The translations under genes and the position numbers were made by a program. From the NCBI GenBank assembly GCA_035541895.1, contig DATKMK010000017.1, forward strand, positions 1-45,230: DNA of 45,230 bases, given 5' to 3'. The notes under the pieces were generated by a model. That model was not told where the DNA came from. It was given only the letters and a program-made list of their open reading frames with translations, and did no database searches. The DNA is from DATKMK01 sp035541895 (GTDB lineage Bacteria > Desulfobacterota > Binatia > HRBIN30 > JACQVA1). How positions within the stretch are numbered: position 1 is the first letter of the stretch; each line of letters starts with the position of its first letter. Below are positions 26,134 through 33,514 of the stretch, piece by piece.

Positions 26134-27363
26134 ATGGCCGCACGCCCGTTTCGCATCGTCTGCATCGGCGGCGGGACCGGCTTGCCGATCGTGCTGCGCG
26201 GCTTCCGCGACTACGTGCGGCGCCGACTTCCCGGGTGGGAGGCCATCGACCTCGACGCCCTGACGGTGATCGTGTCAGGGTCCGACGACGGCGGCAGCTC
26301 CGGGCGACTGGTGCACGAGTACGATACGCTGCCGCCGGGCGATCTCCGCAACTGCCTGCTCGCGCTCGCCGACGAAACCGCGGAGCCGGTGATGAAGCGC
26401 TTCTTCAATCACCGCTTCGACGGCAATGCCGACGCCGAACTCGCGGGACACAGCGCCGGCAATTTGCTCATCGTGGCGCTGGCGCAAGTGCACGGCGGCG
26501 ACTTTCGTCGCGCGATCCTCGACGTGAGTCGCGTCCTGTCGATCCGCGGCAACATCTTGTTCCCGACGTTGGAGCCGACCGTCCTGTGCGCGCGGCTCTC
26601 CGACGGATCGATCGTGCGCGGCGAGTCGCACCTCGCGCGGCGCAGCAAGATGCTGCCGATCGATGCGGTGTTTCTCGCTCGTCGTAACGGCTCGAACGGC
26701 GGCAGCGACACGCCGTACACGCCGGCGGCGATGCCGGAAACACTCGCCGCCATCGCCGCCGCCGATGCCGTCGTGCTCGGTCCCGGCAGCTTGTACACCA
26801 GCGTGATTCCCAATCTGCTCGCGGCCGGTATCTCCGACGCGATCGCGCGCGCGCGGGCGCGCCGGATCTACGTCTGCAACATCATGACCGAACCCGGCGA
26901 GACGGACGACTACGGCGTCAGCGATCATGTCAAGGCGATCCGGCGGCACGGCGGCTTTGCGCTCGATGTGGTCATTGCCAACCGTCAACGCCTCGATCCG
27001 ACCCGTCTCGCGCAGTACGCCACCGAGCGGCTGGTCCGCGAGTACGAGATCGTCAAGGAATCACTCGACGGCACCGTCGCCGGCGCGCGCCGGCACGGCA
27101 TCGAAGCCGATTCACTCATCGATCTCGTCGGGGCGCAAGCGCGCAAACTGTTTTGGCTGGCCGAGGAACTCCGCACCATCAGTCACCGCGAAGTGCAGGT
27201 GCTCTTCGATCCCGCGCGCGACCAGATCGAGCCGCCGACGCGCGTGCACGCGGTCGACGGCATCAGCGAAGTCGAGATCGTCGACCAAGGCCAGCGCAAA
27301 ACCGTCATCCGCCACGACCCGGTGGCGCTGACGCGCGCGGTGTTGGACGTGCTGCGCGGCTGA
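26134..27363 (+). CDS. yvcK: YvcK/CofD-like gluconeogenesis factor
   Basis: This 409-residue member of the CofD/YvcK family has the nucleotide loop CIGGGTGLPIVLRG (12-16), a TVIVSGSDDGGSSGRL segment, PPGDLRNCLLALAD, GHSAGNLLI, LGPGSLYTSVIPNLL and NIMTEPGETDDYGVSDHV. YvcK proteins bind UDP-sugars such as UDP-GlcNAc and steer carbon into peptidoglycan precursors in Bacillus and mycobacteria. They are not catalytic in the cofactor F420 pathway despite the CofD fold. A C-terminal part of about 90 residues (after 315) is longer than in B. subtilis and contains VQVLFDPARDQIEPPTRVH. The gene begins 3 bp after the phosphohexomutase, an arrangement consistent with joint control of hexose phosphate flow. 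A hairpin follows its stop. Confidence 0.9.
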   Translation: MAARPFRIVCIGGGTGLPIVLRGFRDYVRRRLPGWEAIDLDALTVIVSGSDDGGSSGRLVHEYDTLPPGDLRNCLLALADETAEPVMKRFFNHRFDGNADAELAGHSAGNLLIVALAQVHGGDFRRAILDVSRVLSIRGNILFPTLEPTVLCARLSDGSIVRGESHLARRSKMLPIDAVFLARRNGSNGGSDTPYTPAAMPETLAAIAAADAVVLGPGSLYTSVIPNLLAAGISDAIARARARRIYVCNIMTEPGETDDYGVSDHVKAIRRHGGFALDVVIANRQRLDPTRLAQYATERLVREYEIVKESLDGTVAGARRHGIEADSLIDLVGAQARKLFWLAEELRTISHREVQVLFDPARDQIEPPTRVHAVDGISEVEIVDQGQRKTVIRHDPVALTRAVLDVLRG

Positions 27364-27409
27364 AGTGCCGCTTGGACAGCCCGTCACTTTGAAGTCGAAC
27401 GAAGTCGGC

Positions 27410-27435
27410 CTTGAAGCTTCCGCTTGAGCTTCAAG
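27410..27435 (+). terminator. Perfect 9-bp hairpin after yvcK
   Basis: CTTGAAGCT (27410-27418) and AGCTTCAAG (27427-27435) form a perfect 9-bp stem with an 8-base loop, 47 bases after the yvcK stop. It probably ends the mfd-to-yvcK transcript. A short TTT lies about 8 bases beyond, so the intrinsic terminator character is moderate. Confidence 0.5.
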
Positions 27436-27591
27436 AATTGCCTTTCGCTGAATGCGGGAATATGCACACGGGCACAATCGTCATCCATACGTGATCGGCG
27501 ACGTGGGCTTCCATCGAGCTGGCGCTGAGGCGGCGTGACCCGCATCGGACAAGTTGGAGGGCGCGCCCCGCCGCTGCGGCTTGTTCGGAAG

Positions 27592-27611
27592 GCACAAGTA
27601 TGCTTTTGTGC
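27592..27611 (+). promoter_or_regulatory. Palindrome upstream of the antitoxin start
   Basis: GCACAA (27592-27597) and TTGTGC (27606-27611) are a perfect inverted repeat with an 8-base spacer, ending 5 bases before the antitoxin ATG. RHH antitoxins usually bind such palindromes to repress their own operon. The role as an operator here is inferred from position. Confidence 0.4.
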
Positions 27612-27616
27612 GATTG

Positions 27617-27841
27617 ATGCGTACCACCATCGATCTCCCCGATGCGCTCTTCAAAGAGGTGAAGGCCACCGCGGCGCGCCGCGGGATGTCGCTGCGGGCG
27701 CTCATCACCGAAGCGGTCGAACACGAGTTGCAAACGCCGCCGCGAGCCGCGGCGAAGCCGGTGCGCCTGCCGCTGGTGCGATCGAAGCGGCCGGGGCATC
27801 TGAAGCTCACCAACGCACAGATCGACGATCTGCTTGAGTGA
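27617..27841 (+). CDS. RHH-type (VapB-like) antitoxin
   Basis: This 74-residue protein begins MRTTIDLPDALFKEVKA and continues ARRGMSLRALITEAVEHEL, the strand-helix-helix pattern of ribbon-helix-helix DNA-binding antitoxins. The remainder is a Pro/Arg/Lys-rich tail, with a terminal LTNAQIDDLLE expected to wrap the toxin. The ATG at 27617 is chosen because the strand begins right there; the upstream open frame lacks sense as protein. Its stop overlaps the toxin start by 8 bases, so the two are translationally coupled. The ribosome-binding site is weak. The genes lie alone between yvcK and uvrA. Confidence 0.82.
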   Translation: MRTTIDLPDALFKEVKATAARRGMSLRALITEAVEHELQTPPRAAAKPVRLPLVRSKRPGHLKLTNAQIDDLLE

Positions 27842-28262
27842 TCTTCCCGACAGCAATGTGTGGCTGGCCCTCGCCTACGACGGTCACGCGCACCACCCCC
27901 ATGCCTGCGCATGGTTTGCCGATGTCGGGCGGCGCGGCGCCGCCTTTTGTCGCGTAACCCAGATGGGTCTGTTGCGCTTGCTCACGCATGCGGCGGTCAT
28001 GGACGCAGACGCCTTGAGCCAGCGAGACGCGTGGGCGGTGTACGACGCGCTGCGCGCCGATCACCGTGTCGCATTCCTAGTCGAACCGCACGATATCGAG
28101 TCGCACTGGCGTCGCATCACCTCTGCGCCGCGTCGGGGACCAAAGCAGTGGACCGATGCCTATCTGGCGGCCTTCACGATGGCGGGCAGCCTGCGATTGG
28201 TGTCCTTCGACGGCGGCTTCCGGCAGATGAGCGGATTGCATCTGCTCAGCCTCGCGATCTAG
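27834..28262 (+). CDS. PIN-domain ribonuclease toxin (VapC-like)
   Basis: This 142-residue PIN-fold protein is the toxin of the pair. VapC toxins are Mg2+-dependent ribonucleases that cleave tRNA or rRNA. Acidic residues expected at the metal site are Asp6 (LPDSNVWLALAY), Asp108 (QWTDAYLAAF) and Asp126 (SFDGGF). The segment that often holds a Glu in the second helix reads RVTQMGLLRLLTHA, which is the normal variant in the branch of PIN toxins with a CRVTQ motif. The start is probably TTG 27834, overlapping the antitoxin end; no in-frame ATG lies before the Asp6 motif. The gene appears intact. Confidence 0.82.
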   Translation: MSDLPDSNVWLALAYDGHAHHPHACAWFADVGRRGAAFCRVTQMGLLRLLTHAAVMDADALSQRDAWAVYDALRADHRVAFLVEPHDIESHWRRITSAPRRGPKQWTDAYLAAFTMAGSLRLVSFDGGFRQMSGLHLLSLAI

Positions 28263-28357
28263 GAGCCGGCGCGCCGTCGGCTGTCGGGCAGCCGTCGACT
28301 CCGACCCATGGCGATTGACTTCGCGCTGTCCCCGCGCCATTTTCGCCACTTGTTCGT

Positions 28358-31210
28358 ATGAGCGATCGCATCGTCATCACCGGGGCGCGCGAGCACAATC
28401 TCAAGAACCTCACGGTCGAGATTCCGCGCGACAAGTTGGTAGTGATCACCGGACTCTCGGGTTCGGGGAAGTCGTCACTCGCGTTCGACACGATCTACGC
28501 CGAAGGACAGCGGCGCTACGTCGAGTCGCTGTCGGCGTACGCGCGGCAATTCCTCGAACAGATGGAGAAGCCCGACGTCGATTCGATCGACGGGCTGTCG
28601 CCCGCGATCTCGATCGAGCAGAAGACCACCAGCCGCAACCCGCGCTCGACCGTCGGCACAGTCACCGAAATTTACGACTACCTCCGCCTGTTGTTTGCCC
28701 GCATCGGCCGGCCGTACTGCTACAACTGCGGTAAACCGATTGCTGCGCAGACGATTCAACAGATCGTCGATCAGATCGTCGCACTACCGCCGCAGACGCG
28801 CCTGCACGTGCTCGCCCCGATCGCGCGCGGACGCAAAGGGGAGTACCGCAAGGAACTGATCGACCTGCGCAAAGCCGGCTTCGTCCGTGCGCGCATCGAC
28901 GGCACGCTGCGCGACCTCGCCGACGACATCGTGTTGGCGAAGAACGTCAAGCACACGATCGAGGTCCTGGTCGACCGTCTGGTGATCCGCGACGGCATCG
29001 CCAAGCGCCTCGCCGATTCACTCGGCGTTGCGTTCCGCTACGGCGACGAGGTGGTGAAGGTCGAGGTGCTCGCCGACGGCGACAGAGTCGCCAGCGAGAC
29101 CCACTACAGTCAGAAGTTCGCCTGCGTCGATTGCGGCATTTCCTATCCCGAGCTGACGCCGCGGATGTTCTCGTTCAACAATCCGCACGGCGCCTGCCAG
29201 ACCTGCAGCGGCCTCGGCACCAGCTTGTACTTCGATCCCGAGTTGATCGTGCCCAACGAAGAGCTGTCCCTCGCGGCGGGCGCGATCGCGCCGTGGGTGC
29301 GCAAGAGCGCCGGCGGCCACTACGAGCGGGTGGAAGATTTGCTGCACACGCTGGCACGACACTACAAGTTCGACGTTGACACGCCGTGGAAGAAGTTGTC
29401 GGCGAAGGTGAAGAAGGTCGTGCTCGAAGGTACCGGCGAGGAAGAGCTGACCTTCGTGTTTCAGAAGGGCAGTCGCCGCTACGAGTTCAGGCGCAAATTC
29501 GAAGGCGTCATCGCATGGCTTGACCGCCGCTACAAGGAGACCGATTCTGAGTGGATTCGCGGCGAGCTGGATCAGTTCATGAACGCGCGGCCATGCCCCG
29601 CGTGCGGCGGCGCGCGCTTGCAGCGCCCGGCGCTTGCGGTCCGCGTCCACGACAAGACCATCACCGATGTGGCGGCGATGTCGGTGAAGGAAGCCCACGC
29701 GTTCTTCTCACAGCTCCCGCTGAGCCGACAGGAATCCGAGATCGCACGCCGCATTCTCAAGGAGATCGTCGAGCGCCTCGGCTTCATGAGCAACGTCGGC
29801 CTCGACTACCTCAGCCTCGACCGCACGGCGGCGACTCTGTCGGGCGGCGAAGGTCAACGCATCCGACTCGCCACCCAGATCGGCTCGAGCTTGATGGGTG
29901 TCCTCTACATCCTCGACGAGCCGTCGATCGGGCTGCATCAGCGCGACAACGCGCGACTGCTCGACACGCTCAAACGCCTGCGCGGTCTCGGCAACACCGT
30001 GCTCGTGGTCGAGCACGACCGCGACACCATTCTCGAAGCCGACCACGTCATCGACATGGGTCCGGGCGCCGGCGTCCACGGCGGCGAGATCGTTGCGCAA
30101 GGAACGCCGGCTGAGATCATGCGCGATGCGGCCTCGCTCACCGGGCAGTATCTCGCCGGCCTCAAGGAGATCGCGGTGCCGGCGCAGCGCCGCAAGGGCG
30201 GCGGCTGGAGTCTGACCGTGAAGGGCGCGAAGCAGAACAACCTGCGCAACCTCACCATCGACATCCCGCTCGGCACGATCACCTGCATCACCGGCGTCTC
30301 CGGCTCGGGCAAGAGCTCGCTCGTTATCGACACCCTCTACCGGGCGCTGGCGCAGCGCTTCTACGGCAGCAAAGACAAGCCCGGCGCCCACAGCGAGATC
30401 AAAGGCTGGCAACTGCTCGATAAGGTCATCGACATCGATCAAGCACCCATCGGCCGCACGCCGCGCTCGAATCCGGCGACCTATACGGGCGTGTTCGCGC
30501 ACATCCGCGATCTGTTCGCGCAGTTGCCGGAAGCGCGCGCGCGCGGCTATGGACCGGGACGTTTCTCGTTCAACGTCAAGGGCGGGCGGTGCGAAGCCTG
30601 CGCCGGCGACGGCCTCATCACCATCGAGATGCACTTCCTCCACGACGTGTTCGTCACCTGCGAGGTGTGCGGCGGCAAGCGCTACAATCGCGAGACGCTC
30701 GAAGTGACCTACAAAGGAAAGAGCATCGCCGACGTGCTCGATTTGACCGTGGCAGCGGCGCTCGACTTCCTCGCCACGATTCCGCCAATCCGCCAGAAGC
30801 TGGAGACGCTGCACGACGTCGGCCTCGACTACATCCATCTCGGCCAGTCGGCCACCACCCTGTCCGGCGGCGAGGCGCAGCGGATCAAATTGGCGAAAGA
30901 ACTCAGCCGGCGCGCCACCGGTAAGACGCTCTACATCCTCGACGAGCCGACGACCGGATTGCACTTCGACGACATCCGCCGCTTACTCGGCGTCCTCGAT
31001 CGTCTCGCCGATGCCGGCAACACCATTGTCGTCATCGAGCACAACCTCGACGTGATCAAAACCGCCGACTACGTCATCGACCTCGGCCCCGAAGGCGGCG
31101 ACCGCGGCGGCCAAATCGTCGCCACCGGCACGCCCGAAGACATCGCACGCGTCAGCGGTTCGTACACCGGCCAATACTTGCGCAGCGTGTTGCCGGGGTT
31201 GGCGGCGTGA
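28358..31210 (+). CDS. uvrA: Excinuclease ABC subunit A (canonical length)
   Basis: This 950-residue UvrA is the DNA damage-recognition ATPase of nucleotide excision repair. It has two ABC domains (P-loops GLSGSGKSS at 32-40 and GVSGSGKSS near 648), two zinc modules (CVDCG with CQTCSGLG, and CEACAGDG with CEVCGGKR), the signatures LSGGEGQRI and LSGGEAQRI, and Walker B YILDEPS and YILDEPT. The first signature has Gly where Ala is common. The segment LSPAISIEQKTTSRNPRST, typical of standard UvrA, is complete. It is the likely housekeeping copy, in contrast to the giant fusion 11 kb upstream. It lies about 95 bp downstream of the toxin gene; ATG 28358 has no strong ribosome-binding site. Confidence 0.97.
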   Translation: MSDRIVITGAREHNLKNLTVEIPRDKLVVITGLSGSGKSSLAFDTIYAEGQRRYVESLSAYARQFLEQMEKPDVDSIDGLSPAISIEQKTTSRNPRSTVGTVTEIYDYLRLLFARIGRPYCYNCGKPIAAQTIQQIVDQIVALPPQTRLHVLAPIARGRKGEYRKELIDLRKAGFVRARIDGTLRDLADDIVLAKNVKHTIEVLVDRLVIRDGIAKRLADSLGVAFRYGDEVVKVEVLADGDRVASETHYSQKFACVDCGISYPELTPRMFSFNNPHGACQTCSGLGTSLYFDPELIVPNEELSLAAGAIAPWVRKSAGGHYERVEDLLHTLARHYKFDVDTPWKKLSAKVKKVVLEGTGEEELTFVFQKGSRRYEFRRKFEGVIAWLDRRYKETDSEWIRGELDQFMNARPCPACGGARLQRPALAVRVHDKTITDVAAMSVKEAHAFFSQLPLSRQESEIARRILKEIVERLGFMSNVGLDYLSLDRTAATLSGGEGQRIRLATQIGSSLMGVLYILDEPSIGLHQRDNARLLDTLKRLRGLGNTVLVVEHDRDTILEADHVIDMGPGAGVHGGEIVAQGTPAEIMRDAASLTGQYLAGLKEIAVPAQRRKGGGWSLTVKGAKQNNLRNLTIDIPLGTITCITGVSGSGKSSLVIDTLYRALAQRFYGSKDKPGAHSEIKGWQLLDKVIDIDQAPIGRTPRSNPATYTGVFAHIRDLFAQLPEARARGYGPGRFSFNVKGGRCEACAGDGLITIEMHFLHDVFVTCEVCGGKRYNRETLEVTYKGKSIADVLDLTVAAALDFLATIPPIRQKLETLHDVGLDYIHLGQSATTLSGGEAQRIKLAKELSRRATGKTLYILDEPTTGLHFDDIRRLLGVLDRLADAGNTIVVIEHNLDVIKTADYVIDLGPEGGDRGGQIVATGTPEDIARVSGSYTGQYLRSVLPGLAA

Positions 31211-31216
31211 GAGACG

Positions 31217-31286
31217 GTGAGTGGTGAATCGTGAGTCGTGAGCTGGCGGAAGTCGGCAAAATCGCTTCCGACCACTCACGACTCAC
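31217..31286. repeat. Inverted-repeat hairpin between convergent genes
   Basis: GTGAGTCGTGAG (31231-31242) is perfectly complementary to CTCACGACTCAC (31275-31286), with an inner stem CGGAAG (31247-31252) to CTTCCG (31265-31270). A competing pairing, GTGAGTGGT (31217-31225) with ACCACTCAC (31271-31279), is also perfect. This is a compact alternating hairpin between uvrA and the glycosyltransferase gene and includes the last codons of the latter. It may act as a bidirectional terminator, or it may be a dispersed REP-like repeat. Confidence 0.6.
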
Positions 31287-32286
31287 CCCTCGCCTTCAAC
31301 TCGAACCGCACCGGGTACTCGCGATCGACGGGGGCGGCGACGTTGGCGATCAACTCGCCGAAAATGCCGGCGGTCATCAATTGCACGCCGACAACGATCA
31401 GCAGAACGCTCGCAATCAATAATGGGTGGTGTTTTTGGATGTCGCCGTACGTCATCCACAGCACGCTGATGTAGAGCGCGATCAACCCGCCGGGAATCAG
31501 CAGGGCGAGACCGGCGAGGCCGAAGAGATGCGCTGGGCGGCGGCGGAAGCGGGTGAGGAACAACACGGTTGCGAGATCCATCGCGCCGTAGAAGGGTCGC
31601 ATCAAGCCGTAACGCGATTTGCCGGCGCGACGCGGGCGATGGTTGGTGGCGATCTCGCGAACAGCGAAGCCGCGCCACTGCGCCAGCAGCGGCAGAAAGC
31701 GGTGCAACTCGCCGTAGAGCGGCAGTTCGGAGACCACCTCGCGGCGAAAGCCTTTCAGACCGCAGTTCATATCGTGCAACGGCAACCCGAACAGCACGCG
31801 CGCAGCGAAGTTGAACGCATGCGACGACAGGATGCGCGAAGTCGGGTCGTGGCGCTCGACCTTCCACCCGTTCACCATGTCCGCATGGTCGAGTTCCGCG
31901 ACGATGCGCGGCACGTCGCGCGGATCGTCTTGGAGGTCACCGTCCAGCGTCACGATCAAGCGGCCGCGCGCCGCGCGAAATCCGAGCGCCAGCGCCGCGG
32001 TCTTGCCGCACTGCCGGCGGAGCGACACGACGCCGAGTCGCGGATGCTTCGCGTGCAGCGCGCGCAAAATCGCAGCGGTGTCATCATCACTCCCGTCGTC
32101 GACGATGATCATTTCCCAGTTGAGTCCGCCGTCGGCCAAGGCCGCCTCGGTCTCGATCCACAGTTGGCCGAGCGTGGCCGATTCGTTGTGCGCGGGCACC
32201 ACGATCGAGAGATCGACGGGGTGATCGGAAGCGGCCGCGATGACGGCCGGCGCGACCTCAGCCGTCGGCGAGTTGCTCGATCGCAT
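31276..32286 (-). CDS. Family 2 glycosyltransferase with C-terminal membrane helices
   Basis: This 336-residue GT2 protein has a GT-A fold: DLSIVVPAHNES at 25-36, nucleotide-binding VDDGSDDD (62-69), and the metal motif TLDGDLQDDP (113-122). A membrane region follows near 240-320 with two hydrophobic helices (HLFGLAGLALLIPGGLIALY, LLIASVLLIVVGVQLMTAG). This form is typical of DPM1/GtrB-like enzymes that transfer a sugar from a nucleotide sugar to undecaprenyl or dolichyl phosphate. The ATG at 32286 has GGAGG 6 bases upstream. The longer frame to 32409 lies inside the upstream gene and is rejected. It overlaps the upstream GT4 gene by 29 bp, so the two are co-transcribed for envelope glycan or lipid-linked sugar synthesis. 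Confidence 0.9.
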   Translation of the reverse strand: MRSSNSPTAEVAPAVIAAASDHPVDLSIVVPAHNESATLGQLWIETEAALADGGLNWEMIIVDDGSDDDTAAILRALHAKHPRLGVVSLRRQCGKTAALALGFRAARGRLIVTLDGDLQDDPRDVPRIVAELDHADMVNGWKVERHDPTSRILSSHAFNFAARVLFGLPLHDMNCGLKGFRREVVSELPLYGELHRFLPLLAQWRGFAVREIATNHRPRRAGKSRYGLMRPFYGAMDLATVLFLTRFRRRPAHLFGLAGLALLIPGGLIALYISVLWMTYGDIQKHHPLLIASVLLIVVGVQLMTAGIFGELIANVAAPVDREYPVRFELKARGES

Positions 32287-33382
32287 CGACTTCCTCCGCC
32301 CACGTTGCGCTCCGCGCGTTGCGGACGCGCGCGGCCCAGGTCGCCGGGCCGTCGGTGTAGATCCGCAACACCGCGGCCGCCAGTGCCTCGGGATTGCGTG
32401 GCTCCACACTCAGCCCGGTGACGTTTTCGTGAATCATGTCGCTCAATCCACCCACCCGGGTCACGATCGCCGGCCGGTGAAATTGCTGCGCCAGCGCCAC
32501 CGCGCCGCTTTGGGTTGCGGCGCGGTAGGGAGCGATTAGCACGTCGGCGGCGGAAAAGTACACGCCGACCCGTTCGTTTGGCACGTAGCGGTCATGCAGT
32601 TGCACGTGGTCGCCGACGCCCAACTCACGGATCAAGGACTCGTACGGCGCGCGGGGCTCGTAGAACTCGCCGGCGACAATCAGCGTGCAGCGATGACCGC
32701 GCAACACCAGCGGCATCGCGCGCAGCAAGTCGCTCAGACCCTTGTACCGCCGCACCAAACCGAAGCAGAGCAGGACGTCTTCGCTGACGCCGAGTTGCGC
32801 GCGCGCGGCATCGACGGCGATCGCCGCGCCGAACTCGGGTAGGTTGTACGCGGGATGCGTCGTCCGCGCGATGCGCACGTGCGGATGCTCGCGGCGGATG
32901 CGGGCGGCGTCGGCCCTCGAATGCACGATGGCTGCGTCCGCGACGCGCAACCCATACGTGGACAGCGCGCGATCGAACATCGTCGCATCGTGGGCGGCCA
33001 CGTTGTGGCAGAGCCACACCACGCGGGCCCGCGACCGACGGCGCAGCAGGCGTATGAACGACGCCAACAGCGCACCGAGCGTCGGCTGCCACCACGCCAC
33101 GATGATCACGTCGGGCGTCGTGGCCGCAATCGCGCGCGCGGTCGCCGGCCATGTCCACGGTGCCAGTGGATCGAGCTGGACATCGGATCGGAATGCGATC
33201 GTCGTCGAACTGAAGTCTCCCTCGCTGGTGCCCGGGAAAAACATCCTCGGATACTGGCGGGAAAGGCCGACGACTTGGACCGCATGACGCTCGCGCAGCA
33301 CGCGCGCGAGTGCGGTGGTGTAATGCGCGATACCGCCGCGGAGTGGCGGCGTCGGTCCGATCACGGTCACGCGCAACGGCAT
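32258..33382 (-). CDS. Family 4 glycosyltransferase
   Basis: This 374-residue GT-B glycosyltransferase shows GT4 landmarks: an N-terminal IGPTPPLRGGIAHYTT loop, a middle segment with LCFGLVRRYKGLSDLLRAMP, and the donor-binding region FSAADVLIAPYRAATQSGAVA, then RPAIVTRVGGLSDMIHE. The E-x7-E motif seen in many GT4 proteins is not obvious; the corresponding stretch reads APYRAATQSGAVALA. It would transfer a sugar from a nucleotide donor onto a glycan. It is the first gene of the minus-strand pair. The start is ATG 33382, with about 130 bp to the plus-strand TMTC-like gene. The acceptor is unknown. Confidence 0.9.
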   Translation of the reverse strand: MPLRVTVIGPTPPLRGGIAHYTTALARVLRERHAVQVVGLSRQYPRMFFPGTSEGDFSSTTIAFRSDVQLDPLAPWTWPATARAIAATTPDVIIVAWWQPTLGALLASFIRLLRRRSRARVVWLCHNVAAHDATMFDRALSTYGLRVADAAIVHSRADAARIRREHPHVRIARTTHPAYNLPEFGAAIAVDAARAQLGVSEDVLLCFGLVRRYKGLSDLLRAMPLVLRGHRCTLIVAGEFYEPRAPYESLIRELGVGDHVQLHDRYVPNERVGVYFSAADVLIAPYRAATQSGAVALAQQFHRPAIVTRVGGLSDMIHENVTGLSVEPRNPEALAAAVLRIYTDGPATWAARVRNARSATWAEEVDAIEQLADG

Positions 33383-33410
33383 CGGCGTTCGATAGCACAG
33401 AATGGTGATC

Positions 33411-33449
33411 GGTGCTGGTGACTGGTGCCGGCGACCGGTGCTGGCGATG
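33411..33449. repeat. Three 13-bp tandem repeats
   Basis: GGTGCTGGTGACT (33411-33423), GGTGCCGGCGACC (33424-33436) and GGTGCTGGCGATG (33437-33449) are three adjacent 13-bp units with consensus GGTGCYGGYGAYN, in the intergenic gap between the divergent GT4 and TMTC-like genes. Two further imperfect bases of the same type precede them (ATGGTGATC). They could be a slipped-strand simple repeat or binding sites; no protein-coding reading is apparent. Confidence 0.55.
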
Positions 33450-33514
33450 GACCTCCCTTTGGTTGAATCGCCGCACCCTGGTGACCGCCAACCGCCGCTG
33501 ATAAATGACTTCCG

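Noticed and set aside
32286..32409. N-terminal extension of the GT2 glycosyltransferase
   Set aside because: It lies inside the upstream GT4 gene and has low-complexity sequence; the ATG at 32286 has a good ribosome-binding site.
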